From AP-15 sp963716115 (GTDB lineage Bacteria > Pseudomonadota > Alphaproteobacteria > ATCC43930 > CGMCC-115725): DNA of 64,000 nucleotides. Positions 26,974 to 35,234 of this stretch are shown here, piece after piece. The translations under genes and the position numbers were made by a program. The stretch is from the NCBI GenBank assembly GCA_963716115.1, contig CAVQSZ010000014.1:1-64000 (forward strand), written 5' to 3'. Under the pieces are notes generated by a model. It saw only the letters and a program-made list of their open reading frames with translations. It made no database searches and was not told the DNA's origin. The number at the start of each line of letters is the position of its first letter. Positions within the stretch are counted from its first letter, which is position 1.

Positions 26974-27246
26974 TCAGGCAGAGATCCATGCTGTGCTGAC
27001 GTGCACCGTGCCGCCGATGACGCGTCCGCTGACCGTAACCGAATTGCCGCCGATATCGAACACCTGCTGATACACCCCTCTCCCATCGAGAATCAGGTCA
27101 CCATCTTTGAATGCCGCGTTGACCACATTTTCGATCGCCTGCCCGGCCGCCTCCTCATCGCCGCACCATCGAACAAGGGGCCCGAGATTATGCCTCGGCT
27201 CATCAAAAATGTGGTGGCGCCGGTTCGGATCATCCATGCTTCCCAA
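26974..27246 (-). CDS. Orphan polymorphic-toxin C-terminal domain-like protein
   Basis: 90 residues. The pattern H-H-I-F-x2-P-R-H-N-L-G-P-L-V, then E-A-A-G-Q-A-I-E-N-V-V-N-A-A and GNSVTVSGRVIGGTVHVSTA, is that of a C-terminal domain found at the end of Rhs/CDI-type toxins. It consists of a His-containing start, one helix and a beta-rich end that closes with an I-G/S-T-A strand. Here it stands without any delivery domain, 7 bases behind an acyl-CoA dehydrogenase stop. It is either a displaced toxin tip or a self-standing intracellular toxin. Activity is unverified. Confidence 0.5.
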   Translation of the reverse strand: MGSMDDPNRRHHIFDEPRHNLGPLVRWCGDEEAAGQAIENVVNAAFKDGDLILDGRGVYQQVFDIGGNSVTVSGRVIGGTVHVSTAWISA

Positions 27247-27253
27247 AGGGCGG

Positions 27254-28445
27254 TCACCCCTTCGGCAGCCCCAGCACGCGCTCGCCGATGATGTTGCGCT
27301 GGATCTCGCTGGTGCCGCCGGCGATCGTGTATTGGCGCGCGCCCAAAACGCGGTGATGCCAGCGCGCCGCGTCGGGCACCGCCTCGGTCGGCGCGTCGAC
27401 GGTGGCGTAGGGGCCGAGCAGGGCCGAGGAAAAATCGGCGATCCGCAATGCCAGCTCCGAGCCGAACAATTTGAGGATCGAGCCCTCGGGGCCCGGCGGC
27501 TCGCCGCGCAGCCGGCGGGTCAGGCCCCGCAGCCGCGTCACCTGCAGCGCCTTCACATCGATCGCGAGCTGGGCCAATTGCTGGCGGATGTGGCTCTCGT
27601 TCCAGGCCGGCTCCTGGCGGCTCGGGAACTGCTTCGCCAATTCGGCGAGGCGGGCGATCTGCGCGGCATGGTCGCGTCCGCCGGCGCCGCTGCGCTCGAA
27701 CATCAGGGTGGTGATCGCGACCTTCCAGCCCTGGTTCAGCGGCCCGACCAGATTCTCCTTCGGGACCGCGACATCCTCGAAGAAGACCTCGTTGAAATGC
27801 CGGTGGCCGTTCAGCAGCACCAGCGGGCGCACCGTGATGCCCGGCGTCTTCATGTCGACCAGCAGATAGCTGATGCCGTGGTGCTTGGGGGCCTCGGGGT
27901 CGGTGCGCACCAGGAGAAAGCACCAATCGGCGAAATGCGCGCCCGAGGTCCACACCTTCTGGCCGTTGACGAGGAAATGGTCGCCGTGGTCGACCGCGCG
28001 GGTCCGCAGGCTGGCGAGGTCGCCGCCGGCGCCGGGCTCGGAATAGCCCTGGCACCACAATTCGTCGGCGTTGAGGATGCGCGGCAAGTGACGCTGCTTC
28101 TGCGCCTCGGTCCCCCAGTGAATGAGGGTCGGACCCAGAAGGTTGAGCGCGTTCGCCGTCGGCAGCACCGGGGCGCGGGCGCGGAAATACTCCTCGTCGA
28201 AGATGACCTGCTGCATGAAGTCCGGCGCCGCGCCCGCCATATTCCTTGGACCAGGAGATCCCGACCCAGCCGGCGGCGTTCATCTTCTTCTGCCAGGCGA
28301 CGCGTTTTTCGAGGGTCTCGCGGTCCGGCGCGACGCGCTGGTCGGCGGCGTCGTCGACGCAGATCTCCGGCGGCAGGTTGGCGTCGAGCCAACGGCGAAA
28401 CTCGGCGCGGAACGCCGCATGCTCCGGGCTGTCGGCGAAGTCCAT
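27254..28445 (-). CDS. Acyl-CoA dehydrogenase (frameshifted)
   Basis: About 397 codons. The N-terminus is MDFADSPEHAAFRAEFRRWL. An indel within the GC run near 28222-28242 separates SKEYGGRG from the rest, which runs WCQGYSEPGAGGDLASLRTR (substrate/FAD loop), LVNGQKVWTSGAHFADWCFL and a C-terminus ending QYTIAGGTSEIQRNIIGERV, the usual last helix of long-chain type enzymes. With the other dehydrogenase at 24269 it could form the two-subunit type used for branched or steroid-like side chains. A REP-like repeat lies directly upstream. Confidence 0.87.
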
Positions 28446-28462
28446 CGTGCTGTCTCCAGCCT

Positions 28463-28545
<83 letters not shown>

Positions 28546-28579
28546 GTGAGATTTCTGCCGGCCGACGTCACCCGCGCCG

Positions 28580-29689
28580 TCATTTCCCGAAGATGTCGAG
28601 CGGCAGGAAGGCGCTGACCACCATGTTGGGCACGTCGACCAGCTCGCTCAATTTCAAATCGACGGCGACCGAGCAGATCGCGTAGGCCTGGGGCCGGCTC
28701 CAGCCGCGCTCGACCAGGAGATCGATCATCGACAACAGCGCGTTCCTGGCGCTCAACGTCACATTCTCGCTTTCGTTCGAGCCGTCGGCGTGGATCGACA
28801 TGCCGGTCGTCGCCAGAAACCGCCGCGGCGCGGCGAGCTCGGGCGGAAAATAGTAGTCGTCGCGGGCGAAGCGCGGGAACCGGACGCCGCGGCGCTCGGC
28901 CTCGCCTTTCAGCAGCGAAAAGCGCACCAGGATCGAGCCCGCCATCTCGATCGCGGTGCCGCAGGCCTCGCCGTCGCCCTGCGCGAAATGCGCGTCGCCG
29001 ACCGAAAAGAGGGCGCCGTCGACAAAGACCGGCAGCTGCAGGCGGGCGCCCTTGCTTAATTGCTTGATGTCGAGGTTGCCGCCGTTTTCGCGCGGCGGGA
29101 TCGTGCGCAACGCCTCGGACGCGATCGGCTCGGCGCCGGGGACAGCGCCGATGGGCTCGGGCGGCAGCGCGATGCCGCCGCGCGCCGCGAGATCGGCCTC
29201 GCGGCGCCGGACCCGCTCGCGCAGCTCCCGGGAGGGTGCGACGCCGATGACCCCGGCAAACGAGCCGTCCGGGATCCGCACCCCCGGCAGGTCGGCCGAT
29301 TGGGCCCAGCCGTCCTTGATCGACCATTTGGCGATATAGGGGTCGGGGAAGGCGTCGCGCAAAAAGCCGAATCCCGGCACCTGCACGGTGTAGGCGAAGG
29401 CCGCCGGCTTCATGTCGCGGATCTCGACCTCGAGCAGATCGCCGGGTACGGCCCCTGTGACAAAAATCGGGCCGGTCAGCGGGTGCACGAGGTTCAAGTC
29501 GCAGCGCCGCAGGTCCTCGGCCGTGGTCTGCGGCCCGATCTGGCCGTCGAACGCGTCGCGCGTCTCGATCTCGACCTCTTCGCCGGGTACGGCCTCGATC
29601 ACCGGGGCGATCGCCTCGTGCCAGCGGTTGTGGCCCTTTTCCGGCTGATCGGCGAGCCGTTTCCCATAATCGACTGTAACGCTCTTCAT
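28580..29689 (-). CDS. Acetamidase/formamidase family protein
   Basis: 369 residues, full length for the FmdA/AmdA family, which hydrolyse formamide or short amides to ammonia and the acid. Seen: NLVHPLTGPIFVTGAVPGDL near the N-terminus and the metal-site region GALFSVGDAHFAQGDGEACG (G-D-x-H-x-x-Q-G-D-G-E). The C-terminal half has LVERGWSRPQAYAICSVAVD, typical of the family. ATG at 29689. Ammonia release would fit the nitrogen-scavenging character of the window, but no shared control is visible. Confidence 0.88.
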   Translation of the reverse strand: MKSVTVDYGKRLADQPEKGHNRWHEAIAPVIEAVPGEEVEIETRDAFDGQIGPQTTAEDLRRCDLNLVHPLTGPIFVTGAVPGDLLEVEIRDMKPAAFAYTVQVPGFGFLRDAFPDPYIAKWSIKDGWAQSADLPGVRIPDGSFAGVIGVAPSRELRERVRRREADLAARGGIALPPEPIGAVPGAEPIASEALRTIPPRENGGNLDIKQLSKGARLQLPVFVDGALFSVGDAHFAQGDGEACGTAIEMAGSILVRFSLLKGEAERRGVRFPRFARDDYYFPPELAAPRRFLATTGMSIHADGSNESENVTLSARNALLSMIDLLVERGWSRPQAYAICSVAVDLKLSELVDVPNMVVSAFLPLDIFGK

Positions 29690-29922
29690 GCCGCCCTCCC
29701 GCGCCGCCGGCCGAGGCTATGCAGATGCCGTCGCCATGGCAAGCACACCCTCGGCACAGGATGCGGCGCCGAAGCCCCCGGCTCCCCAATCGCCCGAGCG
29801 TGATCTTTTCGGTTGCCATCCGTAATAAATTAACTTACGTTTCTCTGACGACACCCCTTGTTAATGGTTTATAGGGCCTGTCGTTACGTTAACAAAGATT
29901 AACGAACTCTTGGGAGAAAGCG
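29690..29922 (+). promoter_or_regulatory. AT-rich upstream region of the small secreted protein genes
   Basis: The segment 29818-29910 is the most AT-rich non-coding stretch nearby, with repeated TTAAC/GTTAA words (29829-29834, 29860-29864, 29888-29903, including GTTAACAAAGATTAAC). It probably holds the promoter for the gene at 29923. A clear RBS (GGGAGAA) precedes the ATG. No unambiguous -35/-10 pair could be fixed. Confidence 0.4.
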
Positions 29923-30255
29923 ATGAAAACGTCGATAACCGCCATCCTCGTGGCCGCTCTCACCACCGGAGCGGCGCTCGCTCCGAAACCGGCCCACGCT
30001 ATCTGCAGCCAGATCATTTACGCCGAACGAGCATTTTCCACGGGCGCCGGCGCGACGCTCTACGGACGAACCACGTCAACCACCAGCGTCATCTGGCTGG
30101 GCTCGACGGCCAACCCCACCCTGGCAAGCCTGATCTTCTCTGCCGTGGCGCAGCGCAACCGCGTCCAAGTGACGGGGAATGCGGCTGTTTGTCCGGCTGC
30201 GACCCCTGGACTCCACTCCGTGGGAACGATCACATCCTTGGTTCTCTCGCCCTGA
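29923..30255 (+). CDS. Small secreted hypothetical protein
   Basis: 110 residues with a clear signal peptide: MKTSITAILVAALTTGAALA, cleavage expected near A-H-A at about residue 26. The mature part has two Cys (ICSQIIYAERAF and AAVCPAATPG), which could form a disulfide, and a Ser/Thr-rich middle. No family was recognised. It precedes another small secreted protein with the same MKT start, separated by a strong stem-loop; the two may form one unit. Confidence 0.68.
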   Translation: MKTSITAILVAALTTGAALAPKPAHAICSQIIYAERAFSTGAGATLYGRTTSTTSVIWLGSTANPTLASLIFSAVAQRNRVQVTGNAAVCPAATPGLHSVGTITSLVLSP

Positions 30256-30284
30256 CGGCGCTTGCCGCTTAGAATCGGGCGGTC

Positions 30285-30321
30285 GCCTCTGGGGTCTTGC
30301 TCGCAAGCAGCCTCCAGAGGC
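30285..30321. terminator. Nested stem-loop between two small secreted protein genes
   Basis: Outer stem GCCTCTGG (30285-30292) pairs with CCAGAGGC (30314-30321). Inside it a second stem, CTTGC (30296-30300) with GCAAG (30303-30307), closes on a 2-base loop or a slightly larger one. No T-run follows, so it may be a processing or attenuating element and not a simple intrinsic terminator. Confidence 0.5.
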
Positions 30322-30369
30322 GGCCCTCTCCGCGGAGCAGCGATCCATTGAACCAGAGGAGTGCATGCA

Positions 30370-30759
30370 ATGAAAACGCTGATGGCCGGCGCCCTCGCGG
30401 CCACGTTGGTCGCCGGATTGGGTATCCTGCCGATGTCTGTGAAAGCCGGGCCGCCAATCGAGATGCCCGGAGGGGATGCGTTTGAAACGAAGTTGAGCCA
30501 GCAGCTCGAAGACGCGAACGCGGAGGTCCAAAGCCAGCTGCTGAGCGACCCGACACTGGCGGGCCTGGACAATGCCGCGACGGACGCCGCGGCGCCGGAG
30601 CCTGCTCCGCGCGAAACCGTAACGATCGACAAGAAGCTCGCAGGCGTCCCCGGCGACGAGAAGTTCGAAGCAGCGTACGCCGCATGGCTCGAGCAACGCA
30701 ACGAGGAGCTGAAGGACGAGCTCTCGCGGGACCAGACCGGACCGGGAAAGCTGCGCTGA
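30370..30759 (+). CDS. Small exported hypothetical protein
   Basis: 129 residues from the ATG at 30370 (an ATG at 30364 adds two). Signal peptide MKTLMAGALAATLVAGLGIL, cleavage near V-K-A at residue 26. The mature protein is acidic and helical (FETKLSQQLEDANAEVQSQL, AWLEQRNEELKDELSRDQ) with a short Ala/Pro-rich hinge. It looks like a small periplasmic coiled-coil protein. No family was recognised. Confidence 0.65.
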   Translation: MKTLMAGALAATLVAGLGILPMSVKAGPPIEMPGGDAFETKLSQQLEDANAEVQSQLLSDPTLAGLDNAATDAAAPEPAPRETVTIDKKLAGVPGDEKFEAAYAAWLEQRNEELKDELSRDQTGPGKLR

Positions 30760-31150
30760 CCGTCCCGAGGCGACCGACGCTCGGCAACGTCGCGACGGCG
30801 GCTCATCCGCAGGGGTGCTTGGGCCGCCGCTCGCCGGCGCCGCGTCGCCGTCCCTTGTGTCGCCGTCCCTTCTATTGCCGTCCCTTCTATTGCTCCGTCC
30901 GATCCTGCAACGGCTCGGTCGCGGCCAAGACCGCCGCCAGCATGTCGAGCTGCACCCGCCCATACGCGGCGTAGCGGCTGACCCAAGCGGCGGCCCGCGA
31001 CAAGGCAGCATCGGCTGATGCGGTCGGTGCGCCTCGCCGGTCCGGCCCGCACCGCCCGGCAGAATGGCTGCACCCGTCATAAAATTTGTGCCAGACTTCC
31101 CGAGCGCCGTGCGCCGCGCCGCGCGGGCAATGCCGGAGACGGAGAAACTC
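30760..31150. other. Gap with 15-bp tandem repeat and regulator remnant
   Basis: Three exact copies of GCCGTCCCTT occur at 30847, 30862 and 30877, a strict 15-bp period. Directly beside them, on the minus strand (stop at 30887), runs RAAAWVSRYAAYGRVQLDML and AAVLAATEP over about 45 residues. This resembles the last helix of ArsR-type regulators without its HTH part and is probably a decayed tail. The remainder up to the ATG at 31151 shows nothing else supported. Confidence 0.45.
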
Positions 31151-32395
31151 ATGCAATTGATGTACTTCACCGAGCAGCCGATGTCGGCCTATCCGGCCCA
31201 GGAAGGCCTGGATTTCGGGGCGACGGCGCTGATGTTCTCCAACAAGCATTTCGACCCGGCAGCCGGCAGCCGGCTCTACAACGAATATCTCGAGCATTAC
31301 ATCTACGCCGAGGAGATGGGCATCGAAGGCTTCATGCTGAACGAGCATCACAACGCGCCGTTCTGCATGCAGGCCAAGTGCAACATCTTCGCCGCGATCC
31401 TCGCCGCGGTGACCAAGCAGGCGAAGATCGTGCTGCTCGGCAACCCGCTGCCGTTGGCCGAGAACCCGGTGCGGCTCGCCGAAGAATTGGCGATGATCGA
31501 CATGATCTCGAAGGGGCGCCTGGTCTCGGGCTTTGTCCGCGGCGGCGGGCAGGAGCAATTGGCCGCCGGCGTCAGCCCGGCCTACAACCGCGAGCGCTTC
31601 CAGGAGGCGCACGACCTCGTCGTCGCCGCGTGGACGCGCGAAGGCCCGTTCCGCTGGGAGGGCGCGCACTACCAGCACCGGGTCGTCAACCCGTGGGCGG
31701 TGCCGCTGCAGAAGCCGCACCCGCGCGTCTGGATCCCCGGCGTCATCAGCATGGAGACGATCCTGTGGGCGGCGCAGCGCGGCTATCCCTATATCGCGCT
31801 CAACACGCCGATCGAGCGGACCAGGCACATCTGGCAGATCTACGACAACGCCGCGATCGAGGCGGGCTATACGCCCGGCCCCGACTATCACGGGCTCTTA
31901 AAGCAGATCCACGTCGCCGAGACCGAGGAAAAGGCGATCCAAAACGCCCGCCAGTTCATGTGGATGCAGGGCGAGTTCACCGGCCTCGCCCACCCGGTGT
32001 GGAGCACGCCCTCGGGCTATTCGAGCCCGGACAACCGCCGCGCCTTTGTCGAGTTCGCCACCGGGCGCTCGAAAAACCCGCGCTATCGCCCGGCCTTGGA
32101 AAAGCAGCTCGAGGAATTGATGATCATCGCCGGCACGCCGAAGCAGGTGATCGCCAAATTGCGCATCCTGCTGGAAGAGACGCGGCCCGGCATCCTCGCC
32201 TTCTGGGGCAATGACGGCACGGTGACGCACCAGGACGCCAAGACCTGCATCCGCCTCCTGGGGCAGGAGGTGTTCCCGGCGGTGCGCGAGATGGCCAAGG
32301 AATTCGATCTGAAGAGCCCGTTCGAGACCAACCAGCCGGTCAGCGTCGACTACATGGACGGCCTGCGGCAGCCGGTGCGGGCCGCGGCGGAATAG
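31151..32395 (+). CDS. LLM class flavin-dependent oxidoreductase (luciferase-like)
   Basis: 414 residues, TIM-barrel bacterial-luciferase fold using reduced FMN. Seen: QLMYFTEQPMSAYPAQEGLD, EEMGIEGFMLNEHHNAPFC (the N-E-H-H segment near strand 2), ELAMIDMISKGRLVSGFVRG and a C-terminal GTPKQVIAKLRILLEE. The start at 31151 follows a GGAGA RBS; the frame is open upstream to 31064 without family-like sequence. These enzymes oxygenate or desulfonate small organics; the substrate is unknown. It is one of four such genes in the window. Confidence 0.86.
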   Translation: MQLMYFTEQPMSAYPAQEGLDFGATALMFSNKHFDPAAGSRLYNEYLEHYIYAEEMGIEGFMLNEHHNAPFCMQAKCNIFAAILAAVTKQAKIVLLGNPLPLAENPVRLAEELAMIDMISKGRLVSGFVRGGGQEQLAAGVSPAYNRERFQEAHDLVVAAWTREGPFRWEGAHYQHRVVNPWAVPLQKPHPRVWIPGVISMETILWAAQRGYPYIALNTPIERTRHIWQIYDNAAIEAGYTPGPDYHGLLKQIHVAETEEKAIQNARQFMWMQGEFTGLAHPVWSTPSGYSSPDNRRAFVEFATGRSKNPRYRPALEKQLEELMIIAGTPKQVIAKLRILLEETRPGILAFWGNDGTVTHQDAKTCIRLLGQEVFPAVREMAKEFDLKSPFETNQPVSVDYMDGLRQPVRAAAE

Positions 32396-32468
32396 CGGAC
32401 CCGGCGCCCGCCCGCGGCTGCTTGTTCAAGCCTCTACCGCCTTCTGCTTCTCTTATGGAGACATTCGC

Positions 32469-32861
32469 ATGGCCTCGATCGTCGGCACTTGGAAGCTGGC
32501 TCGGGCGACGGCCCGGAACGCGGCCGGCGCAGCGCTGCCGTCGCCCTACGGGCCCAACGCGATGGGCCGGGTGACGTTCACCGCGGACGGGCGCATGATG
32601 TCGGTCGTCTGCGACGGCCGGCCGGAGCTGCCGGCAGGCGCCGCCCGCGACTACAGCTCGTATTGCGGCAGCTACACCTTCGACGGCTCGCGCCTCGTCA
32701 CCAGGGTCGACGCCGCCTCCGACCCGAGCCGGATCGGCAGCGACCAGGCGCGCGGGGTGCGCTTCGAGGGCGAGCGCATGATCCTCTCGCCGCCGCCGCG
32801 CCGGACCGACGGCGGCGAGGAGCACCGCGAGATCTATTGGGAGCGCCTGGCCGCGGAATAG
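32469..32861 (+). CDS. Lipocalin-like domain protein
   Basis: 130 residues. It starts SIVGTWKLARATARNAAGAA (the G-x-W lipocalin signature), followed by GRVTFTADGRMMSVVCDGRP and AARDYSSYCGSYTFDGSR, the pattern of the lipocalin_5 family of small cytoplasmic beta barrels. A ligand or enzymatic role is unknown. It lies 73 bases after the LLM monooxygenase and converges on a second LLM gene whose stop is one base away. Confidence 0.8.
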   Translation: MASIVGTWKLARATARNAAGAALPSPYGPNAMGRVTFTADGRMMSVVCDGRPELPAGAARDYSSYCGSYTFDGSRLVTRVDAASDPSRIGSDQARGVRFEGERMILSPPPRRTDGGEEHREIYWERLAAE

Positions 32862-33687
32862 CTACAGCAGATCGCGCGCCCGCTCGATGTCCTCGAGGAC
32901 GCCGGCAGGCGAGACCAGAAGGATCTCGTCGAAGCCCATCTCTTCGATCCGCTTCAGCCGCCGGCGCGCTTCCTCCGGGCGGGCAGATCAGCGAGACATG
33001 GGCGACCTGCGCCAGGCTCGCCGATTCGGGCCGCTCGGCGAGGTCGATGGCGACGTTGGCGAGGACGGCGTTGTCGCCGCCGGCGTCACGATAGAGGCGC
33101 ATGCCCGCTTCGAGGTCGTCCCAGCTGCTGTAGCGGCCGGAGGGGGTCCAGCCTTGGCATTCCTTCGCCGCATACCCGATCCAGCGCGGGCTGCGCCAGG
33201 CCCCGACATAGATCGGCGGGCCGCCGTCGCATCCGGGCCAGGTCGACAGCGCTCCGCCGTTGACCGGCTCGCCGCGCCACGCCCGCCGCATGATCTCGAG
33301 CGAATTCCGCAAGGTGCGGAAGCGGTGGTCGTAATCGGCGCCCAGCAGCTCGAAATCCGCCCGCGTCGAGCCGCTGCCGACGCCGAGGCGCAGGCGGTTG
33401 CCCGACAGCGCCTGAACCGACTGCACGCGATGGGCGAGCTCGATCGGGTGGCGCAACGAGACCTGCAGCACCGCGATCCCGAGCTCGACCCGCTCGGTCG
33501 CCGTGGCGAGCGCGGCCAGCGCCGTCAGCGGATCGAGCGTCGGCCTGCCCCGGCCGAGCGAATCCCCGACCCAGAGCCCGGGGAACCCCAGGGCCTCGCT
33601 GCGGCGGGCGTAATCCGCCATCCCGCTCAGCAATCTGCCGCCGGGCTCCACGTCGGGGTTCGGACGTATCTGAACGCTCACTCTCAT
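32862..33687 (-). CDS. LLM class flavin-dependent oxidoreductase (frameshifted)
   Basis: About 275 codons, F420/FMN luciferase-like type. The start MRVSVQIRPNPDVEPGGRLL is followed by RRSEALGFPGLWVGDSLGRG, RVELGIAVLQVSLRHPIELA and NRLRLGVGSGSTRADFELLG. A single indel near 32985 shifts the last 40 residues, which then read RIEEMGFDEILLVSPAGVLE to the stop at 32862. ATG at 33687. It is convergent with the lipocalin-like gene. The substrate is unknown. Confidence 0.83.
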
Positions 33688-33720
33688 CAAAACCTGCCGA
33701 TTGAAAATCTCACCGCAGAT

Positions 33721-35112
33721 TCATCCTATCCGTGATGGCGGCGCGCTGGGAAGGGCGGCCGGATGGTCGGGCGCCGCGCGCGGGCGCAGACGGAAGAGCG
33801 GCGGGTGGTCGGGCTGGGTGGTGACGATCGCGAGCGGCGCGACCGGCTCGGCCGAGGCGCGCTCGATGTGGAAGGCCTGGATCAGCGCGGCGAGGACCAG
33901 GGTGGCCTCGGTCAGGGCGAATTGGGCGCCGATGCAGATGCGCGGCCCGATGCCGAACGGCAGATAGGCAAAGCGGCCTTGTGCCGGGGCGCCGGGCAGA
34001 AAGCGGGTCGGGTCGAAGACTTCCGGCTGCGGCCACAGCTTGCGGTGGCGATGCAATACCCAGGGGGCGATCAGCACCACCGCGCCGGCGGGGATCGGGA
34101 CGCCGCCCGCGACATCGGCGGCGCACGCCTGGCGGGCGAGGGTGAAGGCCGGCGGATAAAGCCGCAACGCCTCGTGCACGACGGCGCGGGCGTAGACGAG
34201 CCGCGGCAGAGCGTCGGCGGCGCCGTCCGGGCCGAGATCGAGCGGCGCCGCTTCGGCGGCGAGCCGCTCCTGCGCGCCGGGCGTGGTCGCGACCAGAAAG
34301 AGCGACCAGAACAGGGCGACCGCCGTCGTCGCGTGGCCGGCGAGGAGGAATGTCGCGACCTGGTCGGCCAGCCGATCGGGAGCGGGGTCGGCGGCCGACA
34401 GCAGGTCGAGCAGGTCGGGCGACGCCGACCCTGAGCCGTGCTCCAGCCGCTCGGCGACGAGCCGGCGGATCACCACCAGCCAGCGGCGGCGAAAGCGGCG
34501 GCGGGCGAGATCGCGCGGGCTCGGGATCGCCGCCGGCAGCAGAAAATCGAGCACGGTCGGCCGGCCGAGCCGCTCGGCATAGCGGACGATCAGCGCGCGC
34601 AGCTCCGGCCCGCGCCGCTCCATGTCCAGGGAAAACATCGCGGCGCCGGCGATCTCCAGGGCGAGCGACTGCATCGTCGCGAGCAGGTCGACCTCCCTCG
34701 TGTCCGCCGCGGCAAGCCGCGCCACGGTCGCCGCGGCGGCATGGGCGACGCGGCGCGCCAGCAGCGGGATGGTGCGCGGGGCGAAGGCCGGGGCGGCGGC
34801 GCGCCGCTGACCTTGCCAGTCCTCGCCCCGGCTCAGGAGCAGGCCGTCGCCGAGCAGGGGGCGCAGCATCCGCACCGTCGCGGCGGTTCGGCGATAGTTC
34901 TGCTGGTTGTCGATCAGGATGCGCTGGATCGCCTCGGGGCGGCTCAGGATGATCTGGTCGCGGCCCAGAAAGCGGCGATGGACGACCTCCTCCTCGAAGG
35001 CTTCCGGCGGAAAGACGCCAAGCGCATTGTGCCGCAGCGACCGCGCGATCGCGCGCGACGACGGCGCCGCGGCGGTCGGCGCCGGAGGGGGAAAGAGCCG
35101 CGCTTCGGCCAT
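33721..35112 (-). CDS. Cytochrome P450
   Basis: 463 residues. The heme-binding loop is FGIGPRICIG with the axial Cys393. The I-helix reads TFLLAGHATTAVALFW; the usual acid before Thr is His here, as in some CYP4-like bacterial forms. The E-x-x-R motif is HEALRLYPP, and the meander contains DPTRFLP. No membrane anchor is seen, so a soluble class I enzyme needing ferredoxin and reductase is likely; none is adjacent. It is divergent from the RND adaptor gene across a 122-base gap that should hold both promoters. Confidence 0.9.
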   Translation of the reverse strand: MAEARLFPPPAPTAAAPSSRAIARSLRHNALGVFPPEAFEEEVVHRRFLGRDQIILSRPEAIQRILIDNQQNYRRTAATVRMLRPLLGDGLLLSRGEDWQGQRRAAAPAFAPRTIPLLARRVAHAAAATVARLAAADTREVDLLATMQSLALEIAGAAMFSLDMERRGPELRALIVRYAERLGRPTVLDFLLPAAIPSPRDLARRRFRRRWLVVIRRLVAERLEHGSGSASPDLLDLLSAADPAPDRLADQVATFLLAGHATTAVALFWSLFLVATTPGAQERLAAEAAPLDLGPDGAADALPRLVYARAVVHEALRLYPPAFTLARQACAADVAGGVPIPAGAVVLIAPWVLHRHRKLWPQPEVFDPTRFLPGAPAQGRFAYLPFGIGPRICIGAQFALTEATLVLAALIQAFHIERASAEPVAPLAIVTTQPDHPPLFRLRPRAAPDHPAALPSAPPSRIG

Positions 35113-35234
35113 CTGGCGTCCCTGCTGCCTGCCGTGCTCGCCACCATCAAGTTGGGATCGGCCACAGCGGCGCCAAGCTCGCCGCCGCGTCCCCTCCCGC
35201 TCGACAGGGCGCCGCGAGGGTCTATAAGACCGCG

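Noticed and set aside
30844..30891. CRISPR-like repeat
   Set aside because: Three copies of a 15-bp unit with no spacers; a simple tandem repeat. No CRISPR array or cas gene was seen in the window.
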